A stretch of 46,555 nt of DNA, taken from contig CALFYG010000108.1 of assembly GCA_937952095.1 (NCBI GenBank), forward strand, positions 1-46,555. Reading direction: 5' to 3'. Shown here in pieces: positions 15,417 through 24,179 of the stretch. Source of the DNA: an uncultured Micrococcales bacterium. GTDB taxonomy: Bacteria > Actinomycetota > Actinomycetes > S36-B12 > UBA10799. Below the pieces are notes generated by a model. The model had not been told where the DNA came from, ran no database searches, and was given only the letters and a program-made list of their open reading frames with translations. The position numbers were made by a program, and so were the translations under genes. The stretch's first letter is position 1. Every line of letters begins with the position of its first letter.

Positions 15417-16705
15417 GCACTCTCCTCTCCGGTGTCCGGCTCGTCGATCTGGCCACCCTGCTTGCGACTCTTGTACCCGCGGGACTTCTTGCTGCTGTCC
15501 GCGCGAAGTCGCTTCTCCGTATAACGACTACCGCGCTCGTCCAATTCCTCCAGTGAACGCTTGAGGAAGTGGATCTCCTCGTCGATCTCGGCGTCGGGCT
15601 CGATGGATTCCAGCCACGAGATGCTCGACGCCATGTGACCCCGTGCAGTTCCCTCGTCCCCGCGACGCAGGGCCTCCTCGGTCAGACGCTTCTCCGCCTG
15701 GGTCTCCAACAGGATCTTCTCCCGTTCGACCTCGGGGTTGGGCACTCGCCCCTTGGCGATGTCCTGGGGCACCACGTTCACGGAGATCGGCAGGGTCACG
15801 GTGTGTGTGACGAGCTCCGGGATGCTGACGTACGTCAACACGAGATCGGCGATCTGCGCGAGGCCGAGTGCGGCCATGGCGGGCACCCCGAAGGTCAGCA
15901 GCACCTTGCGCTGCTCCGTGGAGTAGAAGTCGCCGAGCTCCACGAGGATGCCACCAGCCACCGCCTGGCTCGGCAGATCGTTGACGACGTGGATCGTGAC
16001 CACGTCCGAGGTGGGCTTGATGAGAATGCTGGCGGCTTGGACCGACTTCTGCAGGAGTCCATCGACCTCACCAGCGACCGCTGCAGCGGCCTGGTCGGCC
16101 TCGAGGGCGAAGCTGTGGTTCCCGTTCCCTCCGATGGCCATCTCCGCGAGGATGAGCTCGTCGTAGCCATCGCCGATGCCGATGGTCGACGTGCTGATCC
16201 GCTTGCGCGCTGCGTTCGAGGCCATCTGCTTGAACACGGCCGGGTCGATGATGCCCTCGTTGGCATGGCCGTCGGAGAGGACCAGCAGCGTCGTGCCGCC
16301 CGCAGCCTGCACACGCTCAGCCTCTTGCAGGCCCCGCAGGTATCCCGAGGACAGGTCTGTCGTGCCGCGAGGCGCCAGTCGGGCGATAGCCAGTTGGGCG
16401 CTCTCACGACCGATGCTGCCCAGCGGTTGCGCGGGGATCACCACCTCCGCCTCATGATCGAAAGCCACGAGTCCGAACCAGTCCCGCTCATCCAGGCGAT
16501 CGAGAAGTGCCACGAGCGCTCGCTTGCCGGCGTGTAGTCGAGGTCCGGACATCGAGCCACTTCGATCCAGCACGACGATCACCGCCTGTGCCGGCCGGTC
16601 CTTGTCCTCGTCGTTCTGCGGTGCCGTCAGATCCAGCATCACTGTGACCGAGTCGTCCTGTTCCAGCGCGACGACGTCCATCTCGAGAACCGCGTTGATG
16701 TGCAT
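15413..16705 (-). CDS. von Willebrand factor A domain protein
   Basis: 430 residues from ATG 16705, with GGGGGGAAA upstream. It has no signal peptide. The vWA domain starts near residue 40, and its MIDAS metal site looks intact: DRSGSMSG (Asp47), the Thr of RGTTDLSSG and the Asp of VLSDGHANEG. A beta-rich middle follows. The C-terminus (about 330-430) is charged helix ending in Lys/Arg and acidic stretches. Cytoplasmic vWA proteins of this form act as metal-dependent interaction partners, so the HAD protein encoded by the overlapping gene is a candidate partner. Confidence 0.85.
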   Translation of the reverse strand: MHINAVLEMDVVALEQDDSVTVMLDLTAPQNDEDKDRPAQAVIVVLDRSGSMSGPRLHAGKRALVALLDRLDERDWFGLVAFDHEAEVVIPAQPLGSIGRESAQLAIARLAPRGTTDLSSGYLRGLQEAERVQAAGGTTLLVLSDGHANEGIIDPAVFKQMASNAARKRISTSTIGIGDGYDELILAEMAIGGNGNHSFALEADQAAAAVAGEVDGLLQKSVQAASILIKPTSDVVTIHVVNDLPSQAVAGGILVELGDFYSTEQRKVLLTFGVPAMAALGLAQIADLVLTYVSIPELVTHTVTLPISVNVVPQDIAKGRVPNPEVEREKILLETQAEKRLTEEALRRGDEGTARGHMASSISWLESIEPDAEIDEEIHFLKRSLEELDERGSRYTEKRLRADSSKKSRGYKSRKQGGQIDEPDTGEESA

Positions 16706-16803
16706 GGTTTCCCCCCTCTGCGGCGGGAACTCCGACGCTTCTTCACTGTGCATCAGGGGTGTGACAAGCCGGGTTGTCCACAGATTCGTGCGGGCTCTGG
16801 TTC

Positions 16804-16826
16804 GTGTCAGACCCCCGTACTAGTGT
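16804..16826 (+). promoter_or_regulatory. candidate RecA-NDp (PafBC)-type promoter
   Basis: GTGTCA (16804-16809), 11 bases, TAGTGT (16821-16826). This fits the mycobacterial TTGTCR-GTG-N8-TAnnnT promoter in spacing and in the TAGTGT -10. The first T and the GTG are not conserved. It sits 23 bp before the start of the HNH gene. Confidence 0.5.
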
Positions 16827-16830
16827 TCGA
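16815..16830 (+). promoter_or_regulatory. candidate LexA (SOS) box
   Basis: CCGTAC-TAGT-GTTCGA matches 10 of 12 fixed positions of the actinobacterial SOS box TCGAAC-N4-GTTCGA, with a perfect right half. It overlaps the candidate -10 element, where a bound repressor would block transcription. Confidence 0.5.
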
Positions 16831-16848
16831 ATCACAGGAGGTGGACGC

Positions 16849-18030
16849 ATGGGTCCAACAGCCGCAGTGGCGCAGCAGGTCGAGTCGCTGGTGGCTGCGG
16901 ATCCGTCGTCGTGGGAGCTTGCCGACCTGGAGACGGGTCTGGGTGAGCTGGCCGTCGCGGCCAACCGGCTGTTCGCGGCGCAGATGCGGGTGCTCGCTGC
17001 ATTCGACGCGCGGGGCGGGGGTCAGATCAGGGGATTCCGGTCGACGGCGGACTGGCTTGCCAAGTCCACCGGGATCGCCGCAAGCCGGGCGGGCTGGCTC
17101 GTGCACACGGCCCGGGCGCTGCGCGATGAGTTGCCAGTCACTGCAGCGGCGTTGTCTGAGGGCAGGATCGGCGAGGGTCATGTGCGGGTGATCCGCTATG
17201 CCCAGCGCAGGTTGGGGGAGCGCTTCGCGGCGGTGGAAGGCATCGTGGCCGGGTTCGCCGCCAACCACACAGACCGCGAGACCCGACAGCTGGTGGATCG
17301 GTTGGTCCAGCAGTACGCCCCTGAGGATCACGAGGATGAGACGGAGGTGGACCGCGAGCGGCGGCGGCTGCACCTGTCCGATTCGACGGACGGCTGGTGG
17401 CATCTGGATGGCTTGCTGGATCCCGCGACGGGAGCCGCGCTGGCCGCCGCTCTGGATGTATTCGCCGAGTCCGCCGGTCCGGACGACACCCGTTCGCCGG
17501 CGCAGCGGCGCTGCGACGCGCTCGGCGAGATCTGCGAGCGCGCCTGCGACGAGATGGACCGGCCGACCGGGATCGGACACGTGACGTTGACCGCGACCCC
17601 GGAGCAGATCGAGTCCGGGCAGGGTGTGCCGTGGCCGAACGGGCTGCTGGCCGCCGGCACCGACGTGGCACTGCATTCGTGTGGCGCGGCGGTGGGTCTG
17701 GTGGCCGGGATCCGCGTCGACGATGTCCACTGGGAGCCGCTGGCGGTGGGCTTCGCGCAGCGGTACGCGACCAAAGCCCAACGCGTCGCGCTGGCCGCAC
17801 GCGATGGGAACGGGTGCGTGCATCCGGGGTGCACAGTCCCTGGATGGCGTTGCATCGCTCATCACCGCAGACATTGGGCTGACGGCGGTCCTACAGATGT
17901 CGACAACATGGTCCTGATATGCAGGTACCACCATCGCCGCGTCCACCGCGGCAGGCTGCAACTGGTCCAGGGTGACAACGGCGTGTGGACCACCGCTGTA
18001 TGTGCACCGCCTCTCCCCGACACCGGATAG
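16849..18030 (+). CDS. DUF222 / HNH endonuclease (13E12 repeat family)
   Basis: 393 residues from ATG 16849, behind AGGAGG. Residues about 10-300 are the helical DUF222 region. The C-terminus holds the HNH: CVHPGC (about 323), CIAHHRRHWADGG, NMVLICRYHHRRVHRG. These are the Cys zinc ligands and catalytic His/Asn of the family. Such genes are multicopy in actinobacteria, and several mycobacterial members are DNA-damage induced. The upstream damage-promoter-like and LexA-like motifs suggest the same here. Cellular role is uncertain. Confidence 0.92.
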   Translation: MGPTAAVAQQVESLVAADPSSWELADLETGLGELAVAANRLFAAQMRVLAAFDARGGGQIRGFRSTADWLAKSTGIAASRAGWLVHTARALRDELPVTAAALSEGRIGEGHVRVIRYAQRRLGERFAAVEGIVAGFAANHTDRETRQLVDRLVQQYAPEDHEDETEVDRERRRLHLSDSTDGWWHLDGLLDPATGAALAAALDVFAESAGPDDTRSPAQRRCDALGEICERACDEMDRPTGIGHVTLTATPEQIESGQGVPWPNGLLAAGTDVALHSCGAAVGLVAGIRVDDVHWEPLAVGFAQRYATKAQRVALAARDGNGCVHPGCTVPGWRCIAHHRRHWADGGPTDVDNMVLICRYHHRRVHRGRLQLVQGDNGVWTTAVCAPPLPDTG

Positions 18031-18060
18031 ATGTCGTACCCGGGTGTGATCCTCGGTGAC

Positions 18061-18336
18061 ATGAGCCAATACACATGGGTCGAACTCGACCCCGAAGATT
18101 ATGGTCACCTCGATGCGCTGTCCGCGCATGCCGTGCTGGTCGCCGGCCGCCGTGAATTCCTCGTGATCGGGCGGGTGCCTGACGACCCTGAGTTCGATGC
18201 ACCATGGGTGTCCTACGCGGTGCTGCATCAGGACACCGAAGGCTTCGCCGGTCTGGAGCAGATCGACGGACACGCGACGCTGGCCGAGGCGCGACTCACG
18301 GTGGAGGCGGCGGCGCGCGAGTTCGTCGCGGGCTGA
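18061..18336 (+). CDS. small hypothetical protein
   Basis: 91 residues from ATG 18061. A start at 18031, just after the HNH stop, is possible and would add 10 residues. Acidic, with WVELDPEDYGHLDALS, a beta-rich middle and an Ala-rich C-terminal helix. No signal, membrane segment or known motif is seen. It lies 30 bp after the HNH gene and 8 bp before the convergent ltrA end. Confidence 0.6.
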   Translation: MSQYTWVELDPEDYGHLDALSAHAVLVAGRREFLVIGRVPDDPEFDAPWVSYAVLHQDTEGFAGLEQIDGHATLAEARLTVEAAAREFVAG

Positions 18337-18344
18337 TCTGCGGT

Positions 18345-19484
18345 TCACCCTGCCCGAACGGCCCGCCAGCCGAGCGCGAGCACCACCGTGACCGCGATCG
18401 TCGCCATCGCTGGCAGAGTCATGCCCACAGGGACGAGGAGTGCGGCGGCGAGGGCAAGTAGCGGTTCGCCGACGGAGGTGCGGGCACCTGCACGCCTGCG
18501 CATCAGCCACAGACCGCCGAGGAACTGCACGGCGCCCAAGCCCAGGGCGAAGGCTGCGTACCCGGCAAGCGGTTCCTGCCAGCCGTAGTCGGCGGACTTC
18601 AGCGCGGACTTCATCGCGAGTGCCACCAGGATCAAGCCGGACACCAGTAGGAAATGCAGGATCGAGTACACGTCCCTGGCGGTGGTCACCCGGTCGACAC
18701 CCGACCGCTCCTCGACGGCCTCCTCAAGAGCCGTCGACGCGCCGTCGAAGTAACACATCCACAGCACACAGGCGAGAGCCACGCCCAGCAGGGCGGTGGC
18801 CAGCAGGGCTGGGGTGATGGGTAGGCCGGCAGCGCCCACGCCGATGGCCACGATGCCCTCGCCCAGGGCGATGATGACGATGAGGGCATGTCGCTCCGCG
18901 AAGTGGCCGAGCGCCAGACGCCACCCCTCGCCCCGCCCAAGGAACGGCCCGATGACGTCGATGGCGACGGCTGCGGCCACCAGGATCAGCTGCCATGTGC
19001 CGCCGAGGTAGGCGCCGCCGATCAGCAGAACCGCCGCGATCACCACGGTGCGCGCGAGGGCAAGGACCGCCTTGACGATCCCCGGATCGTCGCGACCGGC
19101 GAGGTAGAAGAGCAGCAGATGCATGATCCTCACGACGACGTAGGCGGCCGCTGCGATCATCGCCACTGAGGCGCCGCGGGTCTCGTCGAAGAAGTCGGGC
19201 ATCAGCAAGGCGAGCACCATGATGGCGCCCATCGCGACGAACATGGCCGTTTGGACCAGACCGCGGTCGATGCGCACCGAGGTGCCCAGCCAGCTGTAGG
19301 CGACCCAGGCCCACCACAGCAGCGCCGCCAGCAGGAGCCCCCGGAAGAAGCCGAGTGCCGAGTGGTCGTACGCCAGGTAGGCCGTCACCTGGCTGATCCC
19401 GTAGACGAAGACGAGGTCGAAGAACAACTCAAGGGTGGTGACCTTGTGCCCTGCTGTGTCCCGGATGAGACGGGTCTGGCTCAC
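18345..19484 (-). CDS. ltrA: low-temperature-requirement A (LtrA) family membrane protein
   Basis: 379 residues, GTG start at 19484 behind GGAGGAA. The N-terminal TTLELFFDLVFVYGISQVT is the family hallmark. About ten hydrophobic spans follow, with HALIVIIALGEGIVAIG in the middle. LtrA was named from a cold-sensitive Listeria mutant, and its biochemical activity is not established. It is divergent from a marR gene with a perfect palindrome between them, so MarR control is likely. Confidence 0.9.
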   Translation of the reverse strand: MSQTRLIRDTAGHKVTTLELFFDLVFVYGISQVTAYLAYDHSALGFFRGLLLAALLWWAWVAYSWLGTSVRIDRGLVQTAMFVAMGAIMVLALLMPDFFDETRGASVAMIAAAAYVVVRIMHLLLFYLAGRDDPGIVKAVLALARTVVIAAVLLIGGAYLGGTWQLILVAAAVAIDVIGPFLGRGEGWRLALGHFAERHALIVIIALGEGIVAIGVGAAGLPITPALLATALLGVALACVLWMCYFDGASTALEEAVEERSGVDRVTTARDVYSILHFLLVSGLILVALAMKSALKSADYGWQEPLAGYAAFALGLGAVQFLGGLWLMRRRAGARTSVGEPLLALAAALLVPVGMTLPAMATIAVTVVLALGWRAVRAG

Positions 19485-19498
19485 TGCGTTCCTCCGCT

Positions 19499-19522
19499 AG
19501 ATACTTTGAACTCAAAGTATCT
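19499..19522. promoter_or_regulatory. MarR-type operator palindrome
   Basis: AGATACTTTGA-AC-TCAAAGTATCT, a perfect 11-bp inverted repeat with a 2-bp centre. It lies in the 51-bp gap between the ltrA and marR starts, so one bound dimer could repress both. Confidence 0.8.
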
Positions 19523-19535
19523 CTATCATGGCGGC

Positions 19536-20036
19536 ATGCGGAACGCATCGGATTCCATCGCCGAGGTGCTGAGGGAGTGGGCAGAGGTGCGTCCGGACCT
19601 CGATGTGAGTCCGGTCGGGGTACTTGCCCGGATGGCGCGGATCCGCGCGATCGTCGAGGTGGAGCAGGCGAAGGTGTTCGCCAGCGCTGGTATCACTCCC
19701 GCCGACTTCCCGGTCCTGGTCACCCTTCGGCGGCGCCAGGAACCGGTGACGCACACACAGCTCAGCGAGGCACTCGGGCTGACCCCGGGAACCGTGTCCG
19801 TGCGCGTGGACCGTCTCGTGGCGCTCGGGCTTGCCGTGCGTGATGCCGACCCGTCGGACGCCCGTGTGCGCTGGGTGCGGTTGACCGCCGAGGGGTCCAG
19901 ACTCATCGATGACCTGATACCGCAGCATCTGGCCGTGGAAGAGCAGTTACTGGCAGGGCTGAGACGAAAGGATCGGCAGCGCCTGGCCGCAGATCTCAGC
20001 GTGCTGTTGGCCGACCTCGAGGCGCGCTACACCTGA
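19536..20036 (+). CDS. MarR family transcriptional regulator
   Basis: 166 residues from ATG 19536. The winged helix reads FPVLVTLRRRQEPVTHTQLSEAL, then LTPGTVSVRVDRLVALGLAVR and a wing DPSDARVRWVRLT. This is the MarR pattern, including the DxRxxxxxLT wing. The helical ends make the dimer. It likely represses itself and ltrA through the palindrome just upstream. The inducing ligand is unknown. Its stop is 1 base from the end of a convergent gene. Confidence 0.92.
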   Translation: MRNASDSIAEVLREWAEVRPDLDVSPVGVLARMARIRAIVEVEQAKVFASAGITPADFPVLVTLRRRQEPVTHTQLSEALGLTPGTVSVRVDRLVALGLAVRDADPSDARVRWVRLTAEGSRLIDDLIPQHLAVEEQLLAGLRRKDRQRLAADLSVLLADLEARYT

Positions 20037-20037
20037 G

Positions 20038-20934
20038 TCACTCGACCTCGACGATTATCCGTTGGGTCAGCAGCTTCTGCCCCTTCCCACCGATCAGCGA
20101 CACGAGGCACCGGTCCTCGCCCGCGCTGGTCCCGCGGACGTCGATGGTGTGCCAGCGGGACGCGCCCGGGCCCTTCTCGATGCGCGACGCCGTCGCATCG
20201 AAGTGGTCGCTGGTGCACTTGGACGCCTTCCACCGGGATGAGGCTGCCTTGACCACCGGTCCCAGCACGACGGGCTTCGTGCGGCCCACACGCAACTTCA
20301 CCGTCCGTGTGGGTACCCGCTGCTTCTGAGCGGTGGCGCTCTGGGGCAGCGAGCACTTGCCGTCCTGCGCCATCGAGACCTTGAACCGATAGAGGTTGGT
20401 GTAGTTGAAAGGGTCGGGGGCGACGGTCATACATGCCGGACCAGCCGGGGTGTTGAGCACGGAGATCGGACTCGGCCCGCCGATCTGGAAGTGGTAGCCC
20501 CTGACGTCCATCGGGAAACTGAAGTAGGTCAGCAGCATGGCCGAGCCGCCGTCGCCCCATGTGACCGGCTTCCACTCGGCCCCCGGTGTGGCCTGGCTGA
20601 ACAACTTGAATTCCGCGTACCGCACCAGCGCGCCTTTGAGGGGGTTGAAGGCGGGATTGCAGAAACTGAAGAAGGTGTTCTGCACCTCGCTGCTGGTGTT
20701 TGAGAACCCGCCGCCGGCAGGTGCCGGGCGTCCGCTCTTGAGGTCGTTGAGGTACCAGCAGAACCAGTCTCCTGCGCTCTTGACCATGAGCCGGGGGTAC
20801 AAAGGCTCGGACGGGGTCAGGTTGTTCTGCAACTCGATGGTGATGTCCTGACCGGCGAGTGCCGGTCCGGTGCCGAGTGTGGTGACTGCGGCGAAGGAGA
20901 GGGCGGCTGCGAGGCGGATTCGACGGGCGTTCAC
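20038..20934 (-). CDS. secreted protein of unknown function
   Basis: 298 residues, GTG start at 20934. The signal peptide ends at GPALA. The mature protein is rich in aromatic residues and strands with about seven Cys, for example WFCWYL and FFSFCNPAF. The last 100 residues have a beta-sandwich-like rhythm ending RIIVEVE. I recognise no catalytic motif or family. It is monocistronic and converges on marR. Possibly a surface or wall-associated beta protein. Confidence 0.7.
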   Translation of the reverse strand: MNARRIRLAAALSFAAVTTLGTGPALAGQDITIELQNNLTPSEPLYPRLMVKSAGDWFCWYLNDLKSGRPAPAGGGFSNTSSEVQNTFFSFCNPAFNPLKGALVRYAEFKLFSQATPGAEWKPVTWGDGGSAMLLTYFSFPMDVRGYHFQIGGPSPISVLNTPAGPACMTVAPDPFNYTNLYRFKVSMAQDGKCSLPQSATAQKQRVPTRTVKLRVGRTKPVVLGPVVKAASSRWKASKCTSDHFDATASRIEKGPGASRWHTIDVRGTSAGEDRCLVSLIGGKGQKLLTQRIIVEVE

Positions 20935-21042
20935 ACCCGGAAGGTAGGCCCTGGCGCTCGACGGTTTCTCGTTGGTCAGCGACCGTCACGCGCCGTAGTC
21001 ACGAGGCTCAACCGGCGTTGCCCGCCTGCCGATCAAGACCAC

Positions 21043-21345
21043 ATGGGGGTATCCCGATGGCTCGACGACCGACGCGCCGACTCCGTGTCTCACGGGGTGT
21101 TCGCTCGTGTGGTTTACACGGTCGTCGTCGTGCTCCTCGGAGTGGAGGTCTTCGCGATCACGTCGTTCTTTGGCGAACTGCTTGCGTTCGTGATCACCAG
21201 CTTCGCCGTGGTCTTCGGGGGCCTTCCGTTCCTCGCGAAGGTGTGGGCTCCCTCAGCCACGGCGAAGAAACGTGAGATCGCCGAACGTCAACGTATCGAT
21301 CCGGAGCCCCCGCCGCGGGAACTCAAAGCGCCGAAACGCTGGTAG
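21043..21345 (+). CDS. small two-span membrane protein
   Basis: 100 residues. Two adjacent hydrophobic segments (about 22-42 and 45-65) are followed by a charged tail ending EPPPRELKAPKRW. The ATG at 21043 lacks a good ribosome site, so the start is uncertain. It converges on the wall-hydrolase-like gene 3 bp downstream. No family is recognised. Confidence 0.55.
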   Translation: MGVSRWLDDRRADSVSHGVFARVVYTVVVVLLGVEVFAITSFFGELLAFVITSFAVVFGGLPFLAKVWAPSATAKKREIAERQRIDPEPPPRELKAPKRW

Positions 21346-21348
21346 GAC

Positions 21349-22011
21349 TCAGCCGTAGTAGGGCTCGGCCCAGCCGAGGTAAGGACCCCAGCGGTCCAGC
21401 GTGCGCCACGGCACCATCTTCACCCGGCCGCCCGGCATGTTGGTCACGACCAGTCCGCGGCCGACGTAGGTGGCGACGTGGCCGGCGGGGTTGCTGGTCC
21501 GCCAGAAGAGCTGCGCGCCGATCGGGGCCATGCGGTTGGTGTGTCCGAACCCGGCCTTGCGCGCGCGGTACCACTGGCGCAGCGCTGTGGAGGTCCGGCC
21601 CGAACGGATGCCGTAGGCGTCATCAGCCAGGCGCAGGCACCCGTTGTGGTATCCGCCCCGGCCCTGGCGGGCCCAGTTCATCAGGCGGAAGACGGCGGTG
21701 GTGGGGCTGTAGCGCACACCCTTGGTCCGCAGGCTCACACCTGCCCGCGACGTGCGCTTCGCGGTGCGCTTGGGGGCCGGCGGTTCGACCGGCAGTTGCA
21801 CAGTCGGTTCAGGGGTCGTCTGGATGGGGACGATCTCCTCGACGGGGGCAGGTGGGTCAACCGGCTCAACCGCGCGCTCGGTGGGGACCGGATTGACCGG
21901 GGACACCGGCGGAACGGGGTCGGTGGGGGTGGGCTCCTCGGCCATGGCCGGGGCGGTCATGACCATGGGCACCACGACGGCGGCACTCATCAGCTTGCGA
22001 CGGAACTTCAC
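21349..22011 (-). CDS. secreted NlpC/P60-like or related Cys/His wall hydrolase
   Basis: 220 residues, GTG start at 22011 with GGAGAAG upstream. A signal peptide ends near APAMA, followed by about 80 residues of Pro/Val/Glu-rich linker. The C-terminal domain has NGCLRLADDAYG (Cys about 123) and GHVATYVGRG (His about 177). This Cys-His order is that of papain-like peptidoglycan hydrolases. The usual DCSG is NGCL here, so it is an atypical member or an amidase relative. It probably acts on the wall through a long spacer. The shared upstream region carries a Crp-like site. Confidence 0.7.
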   Translation of the reverse strand: MKFRRKLMSAAVVVPMVMTAPAMAEEPTPTDPVPPVSPVNPVPTERAVEPVDPPAPVEEIVPIQTTPEPTVQLPVEPPAPKRTAKRTSRAGVSLRTKGVRYSPTTAVFRLMNWARQGRGGYHNGCLRLADDAYGIRSGRTSTALRQWYRARKAGFGHTNRMAPIGAQLFWRTSNPAGHVATYVGRGLVVTNMPGGRVKMVPWRTLDRWGPYLGWAEPYYG

Positions 22012-22406
22012 AAATCTTCTCCATTGATGGCTCTTGCACGAACAGGCCCGGTGGGCCCGACGGATTTCGGGAGGCGTGTGGTTCACGTGCGCATCGACAT
22101 GCGACGGGGAGGGTCTTGACCTCCAGCCCACACTGATCGGGTCAACGTCCTGTTGTCGGACGGACCGGGTGATCCTCCGTGGTCAGTGTTTCGTAAGAGA
22201 CTCCAATGCGGTTCTTTGCAGGTGGTCGTGGCCCACCGTAAGCACGTTTTCCCGCAACTCATGCCAGAAGCACGCCGATTGTGGGAATGCTCACAATCTG
22301 CTCAGGGAAATGTCCAGATTGCCTCAAGTGGGGTGTGGACAACTGCCGATCGGCCGCCACCTCACGGTCAGGGTAGGCTCCCCTCAGACATGAAAGGCAC
22401 CCGCCA
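22012..22406. other. divergent intergenic region without a convincing gene
   Basis: This 395-bp gap separates the wall-hydrolase and Vps62-like genes. It is less GC-rich than its surroundings. Short open frames in it show no coding character. The one clear signal is the Crp-like site at 22280-22295. Confidence 0.6.
22280..22295. promoter_or_regulatory. candidate Crp/cAMP-receptor site
   Basis: TGTGGGAATGCTCACA matches TGTGA-N6-TCACA with one mismatch and extends to a 7-bp inverted repeat (GATTGTG/CACAATC). It is about 112 bp before the Vps62-like gene and 269 bp before the divergent hydrolase. Confidence 0.5.
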
Positions 22407-24179
22407 ATGCCCGATGACTTGACTCTGCTGCGTCAGTACGAACCGGTGATCCGGTACAACCGCGGCGAGATGTTCTACCCGTGTTCGGTGGAGGATTTCG
22501 TCGCCGCCAGTGCCCTCTACCGCCGCACCGATGACGAGCCGGAGGAACTGGCGGCGCGGGGTTCGCTCACGCTGGATCGCCTCGCCGAACTCGGCCGGGT
22601 ACACGTCGGCGACATCATCTACCTCCAGCAGGTGGATGGCCCGCTGACCCGCAAGGAGTACAAGGCTTGGCGCAAGCGCCCGGACCGCGTCAAGTTCAAG
22701 ACGTCGAGCCGCTTCGCCGCAGTCGGGCTGCTGTCCCGCTTCGTCGACGCGATCATGCGCCTGACGCTGTTGTTGCGCGGACGGGTCCCTGGCGGCTATG
22801 CGGCCGCCGCCCACAACGCGTACATGAACACCCCGACCAAGGATGACTGCCATTACTACGGTCACGTCACGCGTGACGGCGGCTACCTGGTGCTGCAGTA
22901 CTGGTACTTCTACTCGATGAACGACTGGCGCTCCAACTTCGGCGGCGTCAACGACCACGAGTCGGACTGGGAGCAGGTGACCATCTTCCTCACCGACGAC
23001 GAGGAGCAGAAACCGGCATGGGTGGCCTTCTCCTCGCACGATGAGGTCGGCGACGACTTGCGACGACGGTGGGACGACCCGGACATCGAGTTCGTCGACG
23101 GCACGCATCCGGTGGTCTACGCCGGGGCCGGGTCACACTCGGGCGCGTACTTGAAGGGGGAGTACCTGATCACTGCCGGTGTGCCCCTGCCCGACTGGCT
23201 GGACAGTGTGCGCAGAGCGTTCCTGCGGATCCTGCCCTGGCACGAGGACGACGACTCCGGTGCCATCGGGATCCCCTACATCGACTACAAACGCGGCGAC
23301 GGGGTCGCTGTGGGTCCTGGACAGGACAAGCCCTGGCATCCCGTGCTGGTCACCGACGACACCCCCTGGGTGCGCGATTACCGAGGTCTGTGGGGTCTGG
23401 ACACTCACGACGTGTTCGGTGGGGAACGGGCGCCGGCCGGCGTGAGGTACGAACGCAAAGGCACTGTGCGCCAGTCGTGGGGTCAGCCGGTCGCCTGGGC
23501 GGGGCTGGACAAAGAGGCGCCGACCGACGAATGGGCGCGTGGCGATCTCGAGGCCGCTCGCAAGTACCTCACACAGAAGCTCGCCGACACCGATCTGGAG
23601 CTTGCGGAGAGACGCGAGGCCCTCCGTGCGGCGCGCGCCGCCGAGCGTGCCCAGGGGATCTCCCCTCAGGACCCGACCCCCCGCGCCGAGGAACTGGCCG
23701 AGGAGGTCGAAGAGGTCCGGCGTCGGCAGATGGTCGTGCGCCAACAACTCGAAGGGGTCGAGCTGGGCCTGGATCCACGGCCTTTGCCGGTCGAGCCGGT
23801 CCATGCCCACCTGCGGCATCGCGCGGAGCCGATCAAACAGGACGAGAACATCCGTGGGCGGCTGTTGCGCCTGTGGTCCGCGGCGTCGGCGTCCATCCTG
23901 TTGGCCGCTCTCGGCATGCTGCTGCTGTTCGACACCACCGGGCTGCTCTGGCCGATCGTGTGGATCGCCTTCGCGATGCTGGTCATCGAAGCGATCCTGC
24001 GCCGGCGTCTGGCCAGTCTGCTGATGGCCTTGCTCGTCGTGGGGCTTATCTGGCTGGGACTGTGGGCGGCCTGGTCACTGTTCACGGGCAACCTGCGGGT
24101 CGGCTTCGGCATCGTGCTGCTGTTGGCCGCGATCTGGATGGCAGTGCAGACGGCCCGCGAGGGCATCCGCTCCCGGTGA
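22407..24179 (+). CDS. Vps62-like domain protein with C-terminal membrane segments
   Basis: 590 residues from ATG 22407. The N-terminal ~370 residues resemble the Vps62 family: LVLQYWYFYSMND, then HESDWEQVTIFL near residue 184, then WVAFSSHDE, HPVVYAGAGSHSGAY and GTVRQSWGQPVAW. A charged coiled-coil (about 380-450) precedes a hydrophobic C-terminus with about four spans (490-585). Vps62 domains also occur in secreted enzymes and toxins, and the HxxDWE motif recalls NPP1-type necrosis-inducing proteins. It has no signal peptide, so the domain is probably cytoplasmic and tethered. It overlaps the next gene by GTGA. Confidence 0.75.
   Translation: MPDDLTLLRQYEPVIRYNRGEMFYPCSVEDFVAASALYRRTDDEPEELAARGSLTLDRLAELGRVHVGDIIYLQQVDGPLTRKEYKAWRKRPDRVKFKTSSRFAAVGLLSRFVDAIMRLTLLLRGRVPGGYAAAAHNAYMNTPTKDDCHYYGHVTRDGGYLVLQYWYFYSMNDWRSNFGGVNDHESDWEQVTIFLTDDEEQKPAWVAFSSHDEVGDDLRRRWDDPDIEFVDGTHPVVYAGAGSHSGAYLKGEYLITAGVPLPDWLDSVRRAFLRILPWHEDDDSGAIGIPYIDYKRGDGVAVGPGQDKPWHPVLVTDDTPWVRDYRGLWGLDTHDVFGGERAPAGVRYERKGTVRQSWGQPVAWAGLDKEAPTDEWARGDLEAARKYLTQKLADTDLELAERREALRAARAAERAQGISPQDPTPRAEELAEEVEEVRRRQMVVRQQLEGVELGLDPRPLPVEPVHAHLRHRAEPIKQDENIRGRLLRLWSAASASILLAALGMLLLFDTTGLLWPIVWIAFAMLVIEAILRRRLASLLMALLVVGLIWLGLWAAWSLFTGNLRVGFGIVLLLAAIWMAVQTAREGIRSR

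Noticed and set aside
22012..22160. ydaO riboswitch before the 21349-22011 hydrolase
   Set aside because: The conserved CAGCTAACCCGGTAG and GGGGNGAA segments seen at 28751-28900 are absent here.
22034..22422. open frames in the divergent gap
   Set aside because: They lack ribosome sites and coding bias, and read across the Crp-like site.
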